The position numbers and the translations under genes are program-made. Below, piece by piece: positions 9,139 through 18,229 of a stretch of DNA of 64,000 bases. The DNA comes from Comamonadaceae bacterium. GTDB taxonomy: Bacteria > Pseudomonadota > Gammaproteobacteria > Burkholderiales > Burkholderiaceae_C. Location of the stretch: assembly GCA_021299875.1 (NCBI GenBank), contig JAJTEW010000001.1:1-64000 (forward strand), given 5' to 3'. Position 1 is the first letter of the stretch. Each line of letters begins with the position of its first letter. The notes below the pieces were generated by a model that ran no database searches, was not told the DNA's origin, and saw nothing but the letters and a program-made list of their open reading frames with translations.

Positions 9139-9708
9139 TCAGGTTTTGGGCAGTGTCACGCCCACTTGGCCTTGGTATTTGCCGCCACGGTCTTTGTAGC
9201 TGGTCTCGCAGACTTCGTCGCTTTCTAAGAACAACACTTGCGCACAACCTTCACCGGCATAAATTTTGGCGGGCAGAGGCGTGGTGTTGCTGAACTCCAG
9301 CGTCACGTAGCCTTCCCACTCGGGCTCAAAGGGCGTGACGTTGACGATGATGCCGCAGCGGGCGTAAGTGCTTTTGCCCAAACAAATGGTCAACACGTTG
9401 CGCGGAATGCGGAAATACTCCACCGTGCGGGCCAGCGCAAAACTGTTGGGCGGAATGATGCAAACGTCACCCTCGATGTCGACAAAACTGCGCTCATCGA
9501 AGTTCTTGGGGTCCACCACGGTGCTGTAAATGTTGGTGAACACCTTGAACTCTGGGGCGCAGCGGATGTCATAGCCGTAACTGCTGGTGCCATAACTGAC
9601 AATTTTTTGGCCAGCCGCGTTTTGGCGAACCTGCCCGGGCTCAAACGGCTCAATCATGCCGTGCTGCTCGGCCATGCGGCGGATCCATTTGTCGCTTTTA
9701 ATGCTCAT
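9139..9708 (-). CDS. dcd: dCTP deaminase
   Basis: A 189-residue enzyme converting dCTP to dUTP in thymidylate supply. The motifs [17 protein letters not shown] and the active-site segment [19 protein letters not shown] with the catalytic glutamate are intact, and the length is normal for the trimeric family. It is divergent from the GntR regulator, with 195 bp between their starts. An 8-bp inverted repeat lies 34 bp upstream of its ATG. Confidence 0.96.
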   Translation of the reverse strand: MSIKSDKWIRRMAEQHGMIEPFEPGQVRQNAAGQKIVSYGTSSYGYDIRCAPEFKVFTNIYSTVVDPKNFDERSFVDIEGDVCIIPPNSFALARTVEYFRIPRNVLTICLGKSTYARCGIIVNVTPFEPEWEGYVTLEFSNTTPLPAKIYAGEGCAQVLFLESDEVCETSYKDRGGKYQGQVGVTLPKT

Positions 9709-9741
9709 GTTTCAACCTTGGTGATTTGCCCACATTTTAGA

Positions 9742-9769
9742 GCGCGATGCGCCAAGCCAATCATCGCGC
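9742..9769. promoter_or_regulatory. Perfect 8-bp inverted repeat upstream of dcd
   Basis: GCGCGATG (9742-9749) and CATCGCGC (9762-9769) are perfect inverted copies separated by 12 bases. They lie in the dcd/gntR divergent gap, 34-61 bp upstream of the dcd ATG. This could be an operator or a leader hairpin; no T tract follows, so it does not look like a terminator. Confidence 0.4.
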
Positions 9770-9864
9770 ATGCACAGAACCTTCCATGCTCTGGCCTGGG
9801 TGCTTCCCCAAAGCCCGCTTTTGGCCTGGGTCGCGCACTTGACAACAAGACGCCTGGATAAATC

Positions 9865-9884
9865 GAATATCGTATACGATATTC
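9865..9884. promoter_or_regulatory. Perfect 20-bp palindrome, probable operator of the adjacent GntR/FCD regulator
   Basis: The sequence GAATATCGTATACGATATTC is a perfect palindrome centred on GTATAC, ending 19 bp before the regulator's ATG. FadR/FCD-type GntR proteins commonly bind short palindromes with a GTATAC-like core. The position in a region of locally low GC, next to an FCD regulator and its Bug/PrpD genes, suggests autoregulation of this operon. Confidence 0.75.
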
Positions 9885-9903
9885 AAAAATTCGAACCCAC
9901 ACC

Positions 9904-10638
9904 ATGCTGCCTTGGATCACCGCCGACGCCTCTGATCGCCTCAAAACGATGCGAGACACCTCGCTGTCCAAATTGGTTCGCGAGGACTTGCTGGAACACA
10001 TCCTGAATGGGGACATCAAACCCGGCGACCGAATCAGCGAGCCCGATGTGGCCAGCCGTCTTCAGGTGTCACGCGTGCCCGTGCGAGAGGCCTTGCGAGA
10101 ACTTGAAAGCTCAGGATTGGTGGTCTCACGCAAACATGCGGGTGTGTTTGTCCGTGCCATCGAAGCCAAGGAAGTGCAGGACTTGTACGAAATCCGCAGT
10201 CTGCTCGACAGTTTTGCAGGCGCCAAAGCCGCCCACCTGCCCGCGGCGCCCAGGCACGAGTTGGCCCACGCTTTGGAGGCGTCAATCGCTGTGATGCAGG
10301 CGGCCCAGAAACAAGCCAATTTGGCTGCCTACTACTCAGAAAACCTGCATTTTCATTGGTTGATTGTGCAAGCGGCACATAACGAACAATTGAGCCACAC
10401 CTACCAAGAAGTGGTGCAAAAACTGCATTTGGCCCGGTTGCAAAGCTTGTCGCACGTGGCGGGCATGAAGACGTCGATCGCTGAACACCAAAGCATCACC
10501 CTCGCCATCGCAAACGGTCATTCGGAACAAGCCAAAGAGCTGCTGGCCACGCACGTGAGCAGCGCTTATGACCGCTTGAAACAAAGCCTGCCGACCGCAA
10601 ACATTCAAAACATCACCAACCCAGAGGAGACCCCATGA
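9904..10638 (+). CDS. GntR-family transcriptional regulator, FCD subfamily
   Basis: A 244-residue repressor-type protein. The N-terminal winged helix (residues about 22-90) contains LVREDLLEHILNGDIKPGDRISEPDVASRLQVSRVPVREALRELESSGLV, and the C-terminal helical FCD ligand domain includes LYEIRSLLDSFAGAKAA and the histidines of HFHWLIVQAAHN that usually hold a metal. A second in-frame ATG at 9949 is a possible start; neither candidate has a clear ribosome site. The stop overlaps the Bug start in ATGA, so both are translated from one message. The perfect palindrome just upstream is its likely operator. The ligand is probably the acid handled by the downstream genes. Confidence 0.92.
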   Translation: MLPWITADASDRLKTMRDTSLSKLVREDLLEHILNGDIKPGDRISEPDVASRLQVSRVPVREALRELESSGLVVSRKHAGVFVRAIEAKEVQDLYEIRSLLDSFAGAKAAHLPAAPRHELAHALEASIAVMQAAQKQANLAAYYSENLHFHWLIVQAAHNEQLSHTYQEVVQKLHLARLQSLSHVAGMKTSIAEHQSITLAIANGHSEQAKELLATHVSSAYDRLKQSLPTANIQNITNPEETP

Positions 10639-11606
10639 AACGACGCACCCTGATACAAGCAGCCCCTTTGCTGATGGGCTGGCCGGGCTTGGCCAGCGCG
10701 CAAGCGGCCTACCCAAATCGCCCCATCAAATACATCGTGCCCGTGGCAGCTGGCGGCGGCTCCGACATGATTGGTCGCCAAGTTTGCGAGCGCCTGAGCA
10801 AAGTGCTCGGCCAATCCATCGTGGTGGAAAACCACGGCGGTGGTGGTGGCGTGATCGCCTCGCAAATGACCACCAAAGCACAGCCCGATGGTTACACGCT
10901 CATGCAAGGCTATGTCGCCACCCACGGCACGGCGCCCGCCACCCGCAAACTCAACTACGACCCGATCAAAGACTTCACGCCCCTGGGCATGATTGGCACC
11001 ACCCCCAATGTGCTGGTGGTCAACGCCAACACGGCAGCCAAAGATGTCAAAGAATTCATCGAATTCGTCAAGAAAAACCCTGGAAGAATTTCATACGGCT
11101 CAGCCGGTGCAGGCTCATTGACGCATTTGACCGCCGAGTTGTTCAAAATGCAGACCGGTGCTTTCATGGTGCACATCCCCTATCGCGGCATTGCACCCGC
11201 CACCACCGATTTGATCGCTGGTCAAACCCAAGCCATGTTCCCGGGCCTGGCGGCCGCTTTGCCTCACATCCGCAGCGGGCGCGTGCGTGCGCTGGCGGTC
11301 ACTGGCAACCAACGCCACCCTGCTCTCAAAGATGTGCCCACCATGGAAGAGGCGGGCCTCAAAGGCTTTGACGCGCAACAGTGGTATGGCGTGGTGGGCC
11401 CAGCGGGCATGCCTGCGCCCATCGTTAAACAAATCAACGACGCCATCGCCCAGGTGCTGGCGCAACCGGATTTCCGCGACAAGCTCAGCGCAGAAGCGGT
11501 CGAGCTGACGCCCATGACACCCAACCAATTCCTCGAGTACATGAAGCGCGATTTGGCCCGCTGGACCGACTTGGCCCGCGAACGCAAGATCAACCTGGAC
11601 GCCTGA
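10635..11606 (+). CDS. Bug-family (TctC-like) periplasmic solute-binding protein, orphan
   Basis: A 323-residue secreted binding protein. The signal peptide ends near ASAQA (residues about 20-24). The Bug signatures YPNRPIKYIVPVAAGGGSDMIGR, SIVVENHGGGGGVIASQ, HIPYRGIAPATTDLIAGQ and DVPTMEEAGLKG follow in order. An AGGAG site precedes the ATG, and the start overlaps the gntR stop (ATGA). It sits between a regulator and an MmgE/PrpD enzyme, which suggests capture of a methylcitrate-, itaconate- or aconitate-like acid; that is inference. No membrane TctAB partners are adjacent. Confidence 0.93.
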   Translation: MKRRTLIQAAPLLMGWPGLASAQAAYPNRPIKYIVPVAAGGGSDMIGRQVCERLSKVLGQSIVVENHGGGGGVIASQMTTKAQPDGYTLMQGYVATHGTAPATRKLNYDPIKDFTPLGMIGTTPNVLVVNANTAAKDVKEFIEFVKKNPGRISYGSAGAGSLTHLTAELFKMQTGAFMVHIPYRGIAPATTDLIAGQTQAMFPGLAAALPHIRSGRVRALAVTGNQRHPALKDVPTMEEAGLKGFDAQQWYGVVGPAGMPAPIVKQINDAIAQVLAQPDFRDKLSAEAVELTPMTPNQFLEYMKRDLARWTDLARERKINLDA

Positions 11607-11633
11607 TTTTTTGAAACCCTGACTGGACTGAAC

Positions 11634-13004
11634 ATGACGATCAATACCGCGGTGGCCGCTGACCACAACGCGCCACCCATCACCGCCGAACTGGCCAAGT
11701 TCGTGGCCGAACACCCCTCCAAAGGCTGGAGCGACGAAGTTGAACACGAGGCCCATCGCACCTTCTTGAACTGGCTGGGCTGCGCCATCGGTGCGGCGAA
11801 ACACGAGGCTGTCGAGTCGGCCTTGGCGGCCGTGAACATGCTGGCACCTTCGCAGCAAGCCACGATTGCAGGGCGTTCCGAGCGTGTGGACATGGCCAGT
11901 GCGGCCCTGATCAACGGCATCTCGTCGCACACCTTTGACTTTGACGACACGCACCTCAAAACCATCATCCACCCCGCAGGCCCTGTGGCTTCTGCGGTGA
12001 TGGCTTTGGCCGAAACCCAAAACAGCACGGGCAGGCAAGTGCTTGATGCACTGGTGCTGGGCATTGACGTGGCGTGCCGCATGGGCAATCTGGTGTACCC
12101 CCAACACTACGACCGTGGCTGGCACATCACGGGCTCGACCGGCACGCTGGGCGCGGCTGCAGCGTGCGCACGTTTGCTGGGGCTCAATGCCCAGCAAACG
12201 GCCATGGCTTTGGGCATTGCGGCTTCGCAGCCCGTGGGCTTGCGGGAGCAGTTTGGCACCATGACCAAACCTTTCCACCCAGGCGGCGCGGCGCGCGCCG
12301 GCTTGATGTCGGCCCTGATGGCCAAGCACGGCTTCACGTCCAGCCCTCGTGCGCTGGAAGCGCCACGCGGCTGGGCCCAAGTCTTGTCCACCCAATACGA
12401 CTGGCGCGAGGCGCAAGACGAGCTGGGTCAGCGTTTTGAAATCAGCTTCAACGCCTACAAGCCCTTTGCCTGCGGCATCGTGATCCACCCCAGCATCGAC
12501 GCCTGCGCCCAGTTGCGTGCGCAAGGCGTCAAAGCGGAAGAAGTCAAGAGCATCGAATTGCGTGTACACCCCTTGGTGCTGGAACTGACCGGCAAGAAGA
12601 CGCCTCAGGACGGCTTGCAAGGCAAGTTCAGCGTGTACCACGGCTGCGCGGTGGGCCTGCTCTTTGGCCGCGCGGGCGAAGAGGAGTTTTCAGACCACAT
12701 CGTGCGGCGCGAAGACGTGGTGCGCTTGCGCGACAAGGTGCAAGCCGTGGTGGACACTTCGGTGCGTGAAGAAAGTGTCTACGTCACGGCCCACTTGACC
12801 GATGGCCGCAGCGTGAAGGTGCATGTGGAACACGCCATTGGCTCTTTGCAAAAGCCCATGACCGATGCCGACTTGGAGGGCAAGTTCCACGACCTGTCCG
12901 ACCCGATTTTGGGTGCGGACCGTGTGAACGACATCCTGAAGGCCTGCTGGAGCCTCGGGCAAGCCCCCAACCTGCAAGGCTTGCTGGCTTTGCTCAAGCC
13001 CTGA
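11634..13004 (+). CDS. MmgE/PrpD family dehydratase-like protein
   Basis: A 456-residue protein of the MmgE/PrpD superfamily, whose known members include 2-methylcitrate dehydratase and cis-aconitate decarboxylase. Family features seen are SHTFDFDDTHLKTIIHPAGPVASA, the GIDVACRMG helix, GWHITGSTGTLGAAAACARLLGL, AASQPVGLREQFGTMTKPFHPGGAARAG and the late YKPFACGIVIHP. It is the last gene of the gntR-Bug-prpD unit and is followed by a terminator. No methylcitrate synthase or PrpB is nearby, so propionate metabolism is not supported; an uncharacterised tricarboxylate or unsaturated acid is more likely. Confidence 0.9.
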   Translation: MTINTAVAADHNAPPITAELAKFVAEHPSKGWSDEVEHEAHRTFLNWLGCAIGAAKHEAVESALAAVNMLAPSQQATIAGRSERVDMASAALINGISSHTFDFDDTHLKTIIHPAGPVASAVMALAETQNSTGRQVLDALVLGIDVACRMGNLVYPQHYDRGWHITGSTGTLGAAAACARLLGLNAQQTAMALGIAASQPVGLREQFGTMTKPFHPGGAARAGLMSALMAKHGFTSSPRALEAPRGWAQVLSTQYDWREAQDELGQRFEISFNAYKPFACGIVIHPSIDACAQLRAQGVKAEEVKSIELRVHPLVLELTGKKTPQDGLQGKFSVYHGCAVGLLFGRAGEEEFSDHIVRREDVVRLRDKVQAVVDTSVREESVYVTAHLTDGRSVKVHVEHAIGSLQKPMTDADLEGKFHDLSDPILGADRVNDILKACWSLGQAPNLQGLLALLKP

Positions 13005-13022
13005 GTTCATCTTGCGCTAACG

Positions 13023-13055
13023 AAAAAGCCGAGGCCATTCAGCCTCGGCTTTTTT
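13023..13055. terminator. Bidirectional rho-independent terminator
   Basis: AAGCCGAGGC (13026-13035) pairs with GCCTCGGCTT (13042-13051) around a six-base loop. A-runs on the left and T-runs on the right allow termination of the plus-strand prpD transcript and of the minus-strand BMP-protein transcript. Confidence 0.9.
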
Positions 13056-13098
13056 CATGCAGCATTGGCTGGCAACCGTGCTGCCAGGCCTGAAGGCC

Positions 13099-14196
13099 TT
13101 AACGCGTGATGCGACCTTGCACGCCCTGCACCAGGTAGTTCATGTTCAAGATCTGGGCATCGCTCAAGGTCTGCCCCGCAGGCAACACCACTTTGCCCTC
13201 GTTGTCGGTGATGGGGCCCGTGAAGAGCAACAACTTGCCCGTGCCCACCAGCCTTTGTTTGGCCAACACTTCGTCCTGAACAGCCTTGGGCACCTTGGGG
13301 CCGAACTCGCCGACGCGGATCATTCCGTCCTTGATGCCGCCCCATACGTTGCCCGAAGACCAAGTGCCCGATAAAGCGGCCCTGACGCGTGAGGTGTAGT
13401 AGTCGCCCCACTGGTGGGTCACGGCGATGATCTGCGCATCAGGCCCGAGCTTGCGCATGTCGGAGTGGTAAGCCACAGCCATCTTGCCGCGCTCTTGCGC
13501 AGCAGCCATCACCGCCGTGGAGCCGGTGTGGAACGCGATCACGTCCACATCTTGGTTGAACAAGGCCATGGCCGCTTCTCGTTCTTTGGGTGGGTCAAAC
13601 CAGGCGTTGAGCCAAACCACCTTGACGGTGGCTTTGGGGTTGACCGAGCGCATGCCCAATGTGAAAGCGTTGATGCCTTGCAGCACCTCGGGAATCGGAA
13701 AGCCCGCCACATAACCGGCCACATTGGTTTGGCTCATGCGACCAGCCGCGATGCCGGCCAAATAGCGGCCCTCGTAATAGCGGGCGTTCGACGCCGCCAC
13801 GTTGGGCGCGGTCTTGAAGCCGGTGACCGATTCGAACTTCACATTCGGAAAATCTCTCGCCACCCTGAGGGTGGGCTCCATGTAACCAAAGCTGGGGGTG
13901 AAGATGATCTGGTGGCCTTGGCTGGCCAGATCGCGGATCACGCGCTCAGCGTCAGCGCCTTCGGGCACATCGGCCACAAAGGTGGTCTTGACCTGATCGC
14001 CCAAAGCCCGCTCGACCGCCTTGCGGCCCTCGTCGTGCTGGCGCGTCCAGCCCGCTTCGGTGATGGGCGAGACATAGACAAAACCAGCCTTGATGGGCTC
14101 GGTGGATTTGGCAGGCGATGGATGGGAAGTTTGCGCCTGAACGGCGGTAAGAAAAAAGCAGGCAGCCACGAGCATGGCAGCGAGGTTTTTATACAT
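13099..14196 (-). CDS. BMP-family (PnrA/Med-like) periplasmic binding protein
   Basis: A 365-residue exported binding protein of the BMP family, usually nucleoside or purine receptors of ABC importers. The signal peptide ends near AVQAQ (residues 18-22). The family signatures IKAGFVYVSPITEAGWTRQHDEGRKAVE, DLASQGHQIIFTPSFGYME, YYEGRYLAGIAAGRM and NVWGGIKDGMIRVGEFGP are all present. It has no lipobox cysteine, unlike the BMP protein at 21506. It lies downstream of adenine deaminase on the same strand, but a terminator separates them. No ABC membrane genes adjoin it; it may share the transporter at 22691-26254. Confidence 0.9.
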   Translation of the reverse strand: MYKNLAAMLVAACFFLTAVQAQTSHPSPAKSTEPIKAGFVYVSPITEAGWTRQHDEGRKAVERALGDQVKTTFVADVPEGADAERVIRDLASQGHQIIFTPSFGYMEPTLRVARDFPNVKFESVTGFKTAPNVAASNARYYEGRYLAGIAAGRMSQTNVAGYVAGFPIPEVLQGINAFTLGMRSVNPKATVKVVWLNAWFDPPKEREAAMALFNQDVDVIAFHTGSTAVMAAAQERGKMAVAYHSDMRKLGPDAQIIAVTHQWGDYYTSRVRAALSGTWSSGNVWGGIKDGMIRVGEFGPKVPKAVQDEVLAKQRLVGTGKLLLFTGPITDNEGKVVLPAGQTLSDAQILNMNYLVQGVQGRITR

Positions 14197-14231
14197 GGTA
14201 GTCCTCTACATGGCCCCGAGATTGAACAAAA

Positions 14232-14258
14232 CAAAGCCCGCCGGGGCGACGGGCTTTG
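14232..14258 (-). terminator. Terminator after adenine deaminase
   Basis: CAAAGCCCG (14232-14240) pairs with CGGGCTTTG (14250-14258). On the minus strand the stem is followed by TTTTGTT, so it can stop the adenine deaminase message before the BMP gene, whose ATG is 36 bp further on. It could also act as a partial attenuator between the two genes. Confidence 0.75.
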
Positions 14259-14288
14259 AGTTTGAATTTTAACAAGCAACGAGCATCG

Positions 14289-15574
<1,286 letters not shown>

Positions 15575-15580
15575 GCCTTA

Positions 15581-15606
15581 TTTTGCACCCTCTGCAGGCT
15601 GCAAAA
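15581..15606. promoter_or_regulatory. 26-bp dyad, candidate operator between the adenine deaminase unit and the Bug operon
   Basis: The element reads TTTTGCA-N-CCT-N4-AGG-N-TGCAAAA: ten of thirteen positions pair across the centre. It lies 7 bp upstream of the minus-strand small gene's ATG and 159 bp upstream of the plus-strand Bug gene. A dimeric regulator could control either or both. Poor loop geometry and no T tract argue against a terminator. Confidence 0.6.
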
Positions 15607-15732
15607 CGAAGGCTTGAAATGGTCTTTGCGGCATGACCATAAAAAACGCTTTTGTGAAGCAGTGCTGGATGTGTTTGTCGCCCAAATTACAGCGCATTCC
15701 AAGCATTGTGCAAGGATCAAGACATTGCCGCC

Positions 15733-15747
15733 TGCGCAATTTGCACA
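15733..15747. promoter_or_regulatory. 15-bp dyad close to the Bug start
   Basis: TGCGCAATTTGCACA pairs six of seven positions around a central T. It ends 17 bp before the Bug ATG, overlapping where ribosome loading or early transcription would occur. Its right half (TTTGCAC) resembles the left half of the 15581 dyad (TTTTGCAC), hinting at a shared regulator. This is weak evidence. Confidence 0.3.
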
Positions 15748-15764
15748 ACCTCACTGGAGATCCC

Positions 15765-16742
15765 ATGACCCGCGTCACCAAGACCCTGTTTGCCCTGTTG
15801 TCTGGCCTGTTCATGGCCTATGCCTCACCTGTGATGGCGCAGGCTTTCCCCAACAAGCCCATCCGCATCATCGTGCCCTTCCCGCCCGGTGGAGGCAACG
15901 ACGTGATTGCGCGTGTGGTCGCACAAAAACTCAATGAGCGTCTGGGCCAACAGGTGGTGGTCGACAACCGGGCAGGTGCCAATGGCATTGTGGGTTTGCA
16001 GGCTTTGATGCAATCGCCTGCAGACGGCTACACCCTGGCCGTGGCGGCGGCGGGTCCCATGGCGGTGAACCCCAGTCTTTACGACAAGTTGCCCTATGAC
16101 CCCTTGAAAGACTTTTCACCCATCACCAACATGGTGAACTTCCCTCTGCTCTTGGTCACTCACCCTTCGGTGCCCGCCAAAACAACACTGGAGTTGATCA
16201 ACCTGGCCAAATCAAAACCCAAACAGTTGTTCTTTGCATCCCCTGGCAGCGGTAATTCAGGTCACTTGGCGGGCGAGTTGTTCAACTCGATGGCCAATGT
16301 GCAAACGATGCACGTCCCCTACAAAGGGCAAGGTCCCGCCTTGACCGACTTGCTGGCCGGGCAAGTCCAAATGCTCTACAGCAGCATCCCTTCCGTGATC
16401 AACCAGGTGAAGTCTGGCCAACTCAAGGCGATTGCCGTGGGCAGCGCCAAACGCGTGCCTTCCCTGGCCGACATTCCCACCATTGCAGAAAGCGGATTGC
16501 CGGGCTATGAAGCCTATTCCTGGGTTGGCATCGTGGCCCCAGCCAAAACACCCAGGGACATCGTGATGCGGCTGAACCGTGAAATTGTGGACATTCTGAA
16601 GTTGCCCGATGTGGCCGAAAAATTGAACCAACAAGGGGCCTTGCCTGTGGGCGACACGCCCGAGCAATTTGCCACTTACATCAAGGACGAGATCGCCAAA
16701 TGGGGCGCCGTTGTGCGCTCGGCCAACATCAAAGCAGATTGA
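15765..16742 (+). CDS. Bug-family (TctC-like) periplasmic solute-binding protein, orphan
   Basis: A 325-residue secreted binding protein. The ATG at 15765 is chosen because GGAGA lies 5 bases upstream and a clean signal peptide ending at VMAQA follows; the frame is open further upstream but without such features. Bug motifs are FPNKPIRIIVPFPPGGGNDVIAR, VVVDNRAGANGIVGLQ, HVPYKGQGPALTDLLAGQ and ADIPTIAESGLPGYE. It starts a two-gene run with a carboxymuconolactone-decarboxylase-like protein, opposite a dehydrogenase and a GlcG-like gene, suggesting one catabolic module for an unidentified hydroxy or aromatic acid. Confidence 0.93.
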   Translation: MTRVTKTLFALLSGLFMAYASPVMAQAFPNKPIRIIVPFPPGGGNDVIARVVAQKLNERLGQQVVVDNRAGANGIVGLQALMQSPADGYTLAVAAAGPMAVNPSLYDKLPYDPLKDFSPITNMVNFPLLLVTHPSVPAKTTLELINLAKSKPKQLFFASPGSGNSGHLAGELFNSMANVQTMHVPYKGQGPALTDLLAGQVQMLYSSIPSVINQVKSGQLKAIAVGSAKRVPSLADIPTIAESGLPGYEAYSWVGIVAPAKTPRDIVMRLNREIVDILKLPDVAEKLNQQGALPVGDTPEQFATYIKDEIAKWGAVVRSANIKAD

Positions 16743-16751
16743 AGAAGACCC

Positions 16752-17282
16752 ATGAAAACCACCACAACCAAGAAGTCCAGCGCGAAGCCCCAATCCGAGG
16801 GCTACAAAGCAGGCTTGGCCATGCGCAAAAAGGTGCTGGGTGATGACTACGTCGAACGCTCATTTGCCAACGCCGATGACCTGAACATGCCTTTTCAGGA
16901 ACTGGCCACCGAGTTCGCTTGGGGCAAGGTCTGGACCCGTCCTGGGTTGACGCTGAAAGAGCGCAGTCTGGCCACGCTGTCGATGTGCATCGCCTTGAAC
17001 CGGCCGGCCGAAATCAAGATCCACCTGCGGGGCGCTGTGCGCAACGGCGTATCGCGCGAAGAGTTGCGCGAGTTGATCTTGCACTCCTTTCTTTACTGCG
17101 GCGGCCCTGCCGCGCTGGACGCCTACAAGGCGGTGCGCGATGAATTGCCTTTGATCGAAGCGGCCGAGAAAGCGGCCAAAAAATTGGCACGCCCTGCAAA
17201 TACAAAACCCGTCAAAAGTCCTGTCAAGTCCACCGTGAAAGTCAAAGCCAAATCGGCAGCCAAAGACAAGATCAAGTCTTGA
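16752..17282 (+). CDS. Carboxymuconolactone decarboxylase-family protein with a basic tail
   Basis: A 176-residue protein. Residues about 15-135 form a CMD/AhpD-like helical domain: GLAMRKKVLGDDYVERSFANADD, EFAWGKVWTRPGLTLKERSLATLSM, HLRGAVRNGVSREELRELILH and YCGGPAALDAYKAVRDEL. There is no AhpD CxxC pair, so a gamma-carboxymuconolactone decarboxylase-like or related lyase role is favoured over peroxidase. The last 40 residues are unusual: a Lys/Ala/Val/Pro-rich, histone-tail-like extension. It follows the Bug gene by 9 bp, and its 3' end overlaps the convergent dehydrogenase by 11 bp. Confidence 0.85.
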   Translation: MKTTTTKKSSAKPQSEGYKAGLAMRKKVLGDDYVERSFANADDLNMPFQELATEFAWGKVWTRPGLTLKERSLATLSMCIALNRPAEIKIHLRGAVRNGVSREELRELILHSFLYCGGPAALDAYKAVRDELPLIEAAEKAAKKLARPANTKPVKSPVKSTVKVKAKSAAKDKIKS

Positions 17283-18225
17283 CCGGTTTTTTGCGCCGAG
17301 CCCTGGCAGGCGCGATGCCCGCCATGGCCGACATGACCTCGGCGGTCGAAGCCGTGTCTTCCATCGCCAGCCCTAGAGCCATGGCGCTGGTGTAGATGGC
17401 GGCGCACGTGGAAAACAGCGGGGTCGGGCAGTCCACCGACTTGGCCATGTCGCCAATCACCTGCATGTCCTTTTGCCATACCTCGACCTTCATGGTGGGT
17501 GGGCTGTACTGGCGCTCGAGCATCATGGGCATGCGCAGCCGCATGACCCCAGTGCCCAGCACGGGGCTGTTGCCAAACAGCTCGAGAACGTCTTGCGGGT
17601 CCAGCCCCATTTTTCGCGCCAATGTTACGGATTCCGCATAGGCCACGTTGTAAATCGCCACCAAATGGTTGGCGGCAAACTTCATCTTCGTGCCATTGCC
17701 ATAGGGCCCCACAAACGACACTTTGTCTGTGAACACCTGCAAGACGGGCAAGACCTTGCGGAAAGCGGTTTCTTGACCACTGACAAAAAATGTCCAGGCC
17801 CGCTCCTTGATGCGCACCGCCGTGCCACTGATGGGCGCATCCAGGGTGGTGATGCCCAATTTTCCTAAAGCCCCTGAGCAGGCGTCTTTGTCCGCCATGG
17901 GTAAGGTGCTGGTTTCGATGACGATGGGCTTGTGGCGCCTTTGCGCCTTGGGCACTGAAGCGATCGATTCGGTCACTTGCGCCAGCGCTTGCGAGGTCGA
18001 CAGGGAAATGATCACCACATCCGATCGACTGACAACCTCAGAGGCACTGCTCTGGCACAAGCCACCCGCACGTTTTAGGCGAGCCAGCGCCTTGGGATCG
18101 ATGTCCGAACCACAAACTTCGTAGCCCTGTTGCAACAAGGCCTCGGCCATGGTGCCGCCCATGATGCCCAGGCCCACCAGGCCCAGGCGCGGGAGAGCCG
18201 CTTTGGTTTTTTCAACCGCAGCCAC
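17272..18225 (-). CDS. NAD(P)-dependent beta-hydroxyacid dehydrogenase (HIBADH family)
   Basis: A 317-residue oxidoreductase. The N-terminal Rossmann motif LGLVGLGIMGGTMAEALLQQGYEV is the HIBADH nucleotide-binding fold. LDAPISGTAVRIKE is the substrate-binding DxPxSGG-like region, slightly divergent. The catalytic lysine is in GNGTKMKFAANHLVAIYNVAYAES. The sequence resembles tartronate semialdehyde and 3-hydroxyisobutyrate dehydrogenases. The GTG start follows the GlcG stop by 4 bp with GGTGGG upstream. The C-terminus is basic (ARARRKKPVKT) and overlaps the convergent CMD gene. With GlcG it forms a likely two-gene unit. Confidence 0.88.
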   Translation of the reverse strand: MAAVEKTKAALPRLGLVGLGIMGGTMAEALLQQGYEVCGSDIDPKALARLKRAGGLCQSSASEVVSRSDVVIISLSTSQALAQVTESIASVPKAQRRHKPIVIETSTLPMADKDACSGALGKLGITTLDAPISGTAVRIKERAWTFFVSGQETAFRKVLPVLQVFTDKVSFVGPYGNGTKMKFAANHLVAIYNVAYAESVTLARKMGLDPQDVLELFGNSPVLGTGVMRLRMPMMLERQYSPPTMKVEVWQKDMQVIGDMAKSVDCPTPLFSTCAAIYTSAMALGLAMEDTASTAEVMSAMAGIAPARARRKKPVKT

Positions 18226-18229
18226 GGGC

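Noticed and set aside
11115..12641. 508-residue minus-strand open frame over the Bug and PrpD genes
   Set aside because: Long but antisense to two conserved genes, with shadow-type composition (His, Gln, Arg, Gly) and no domain.
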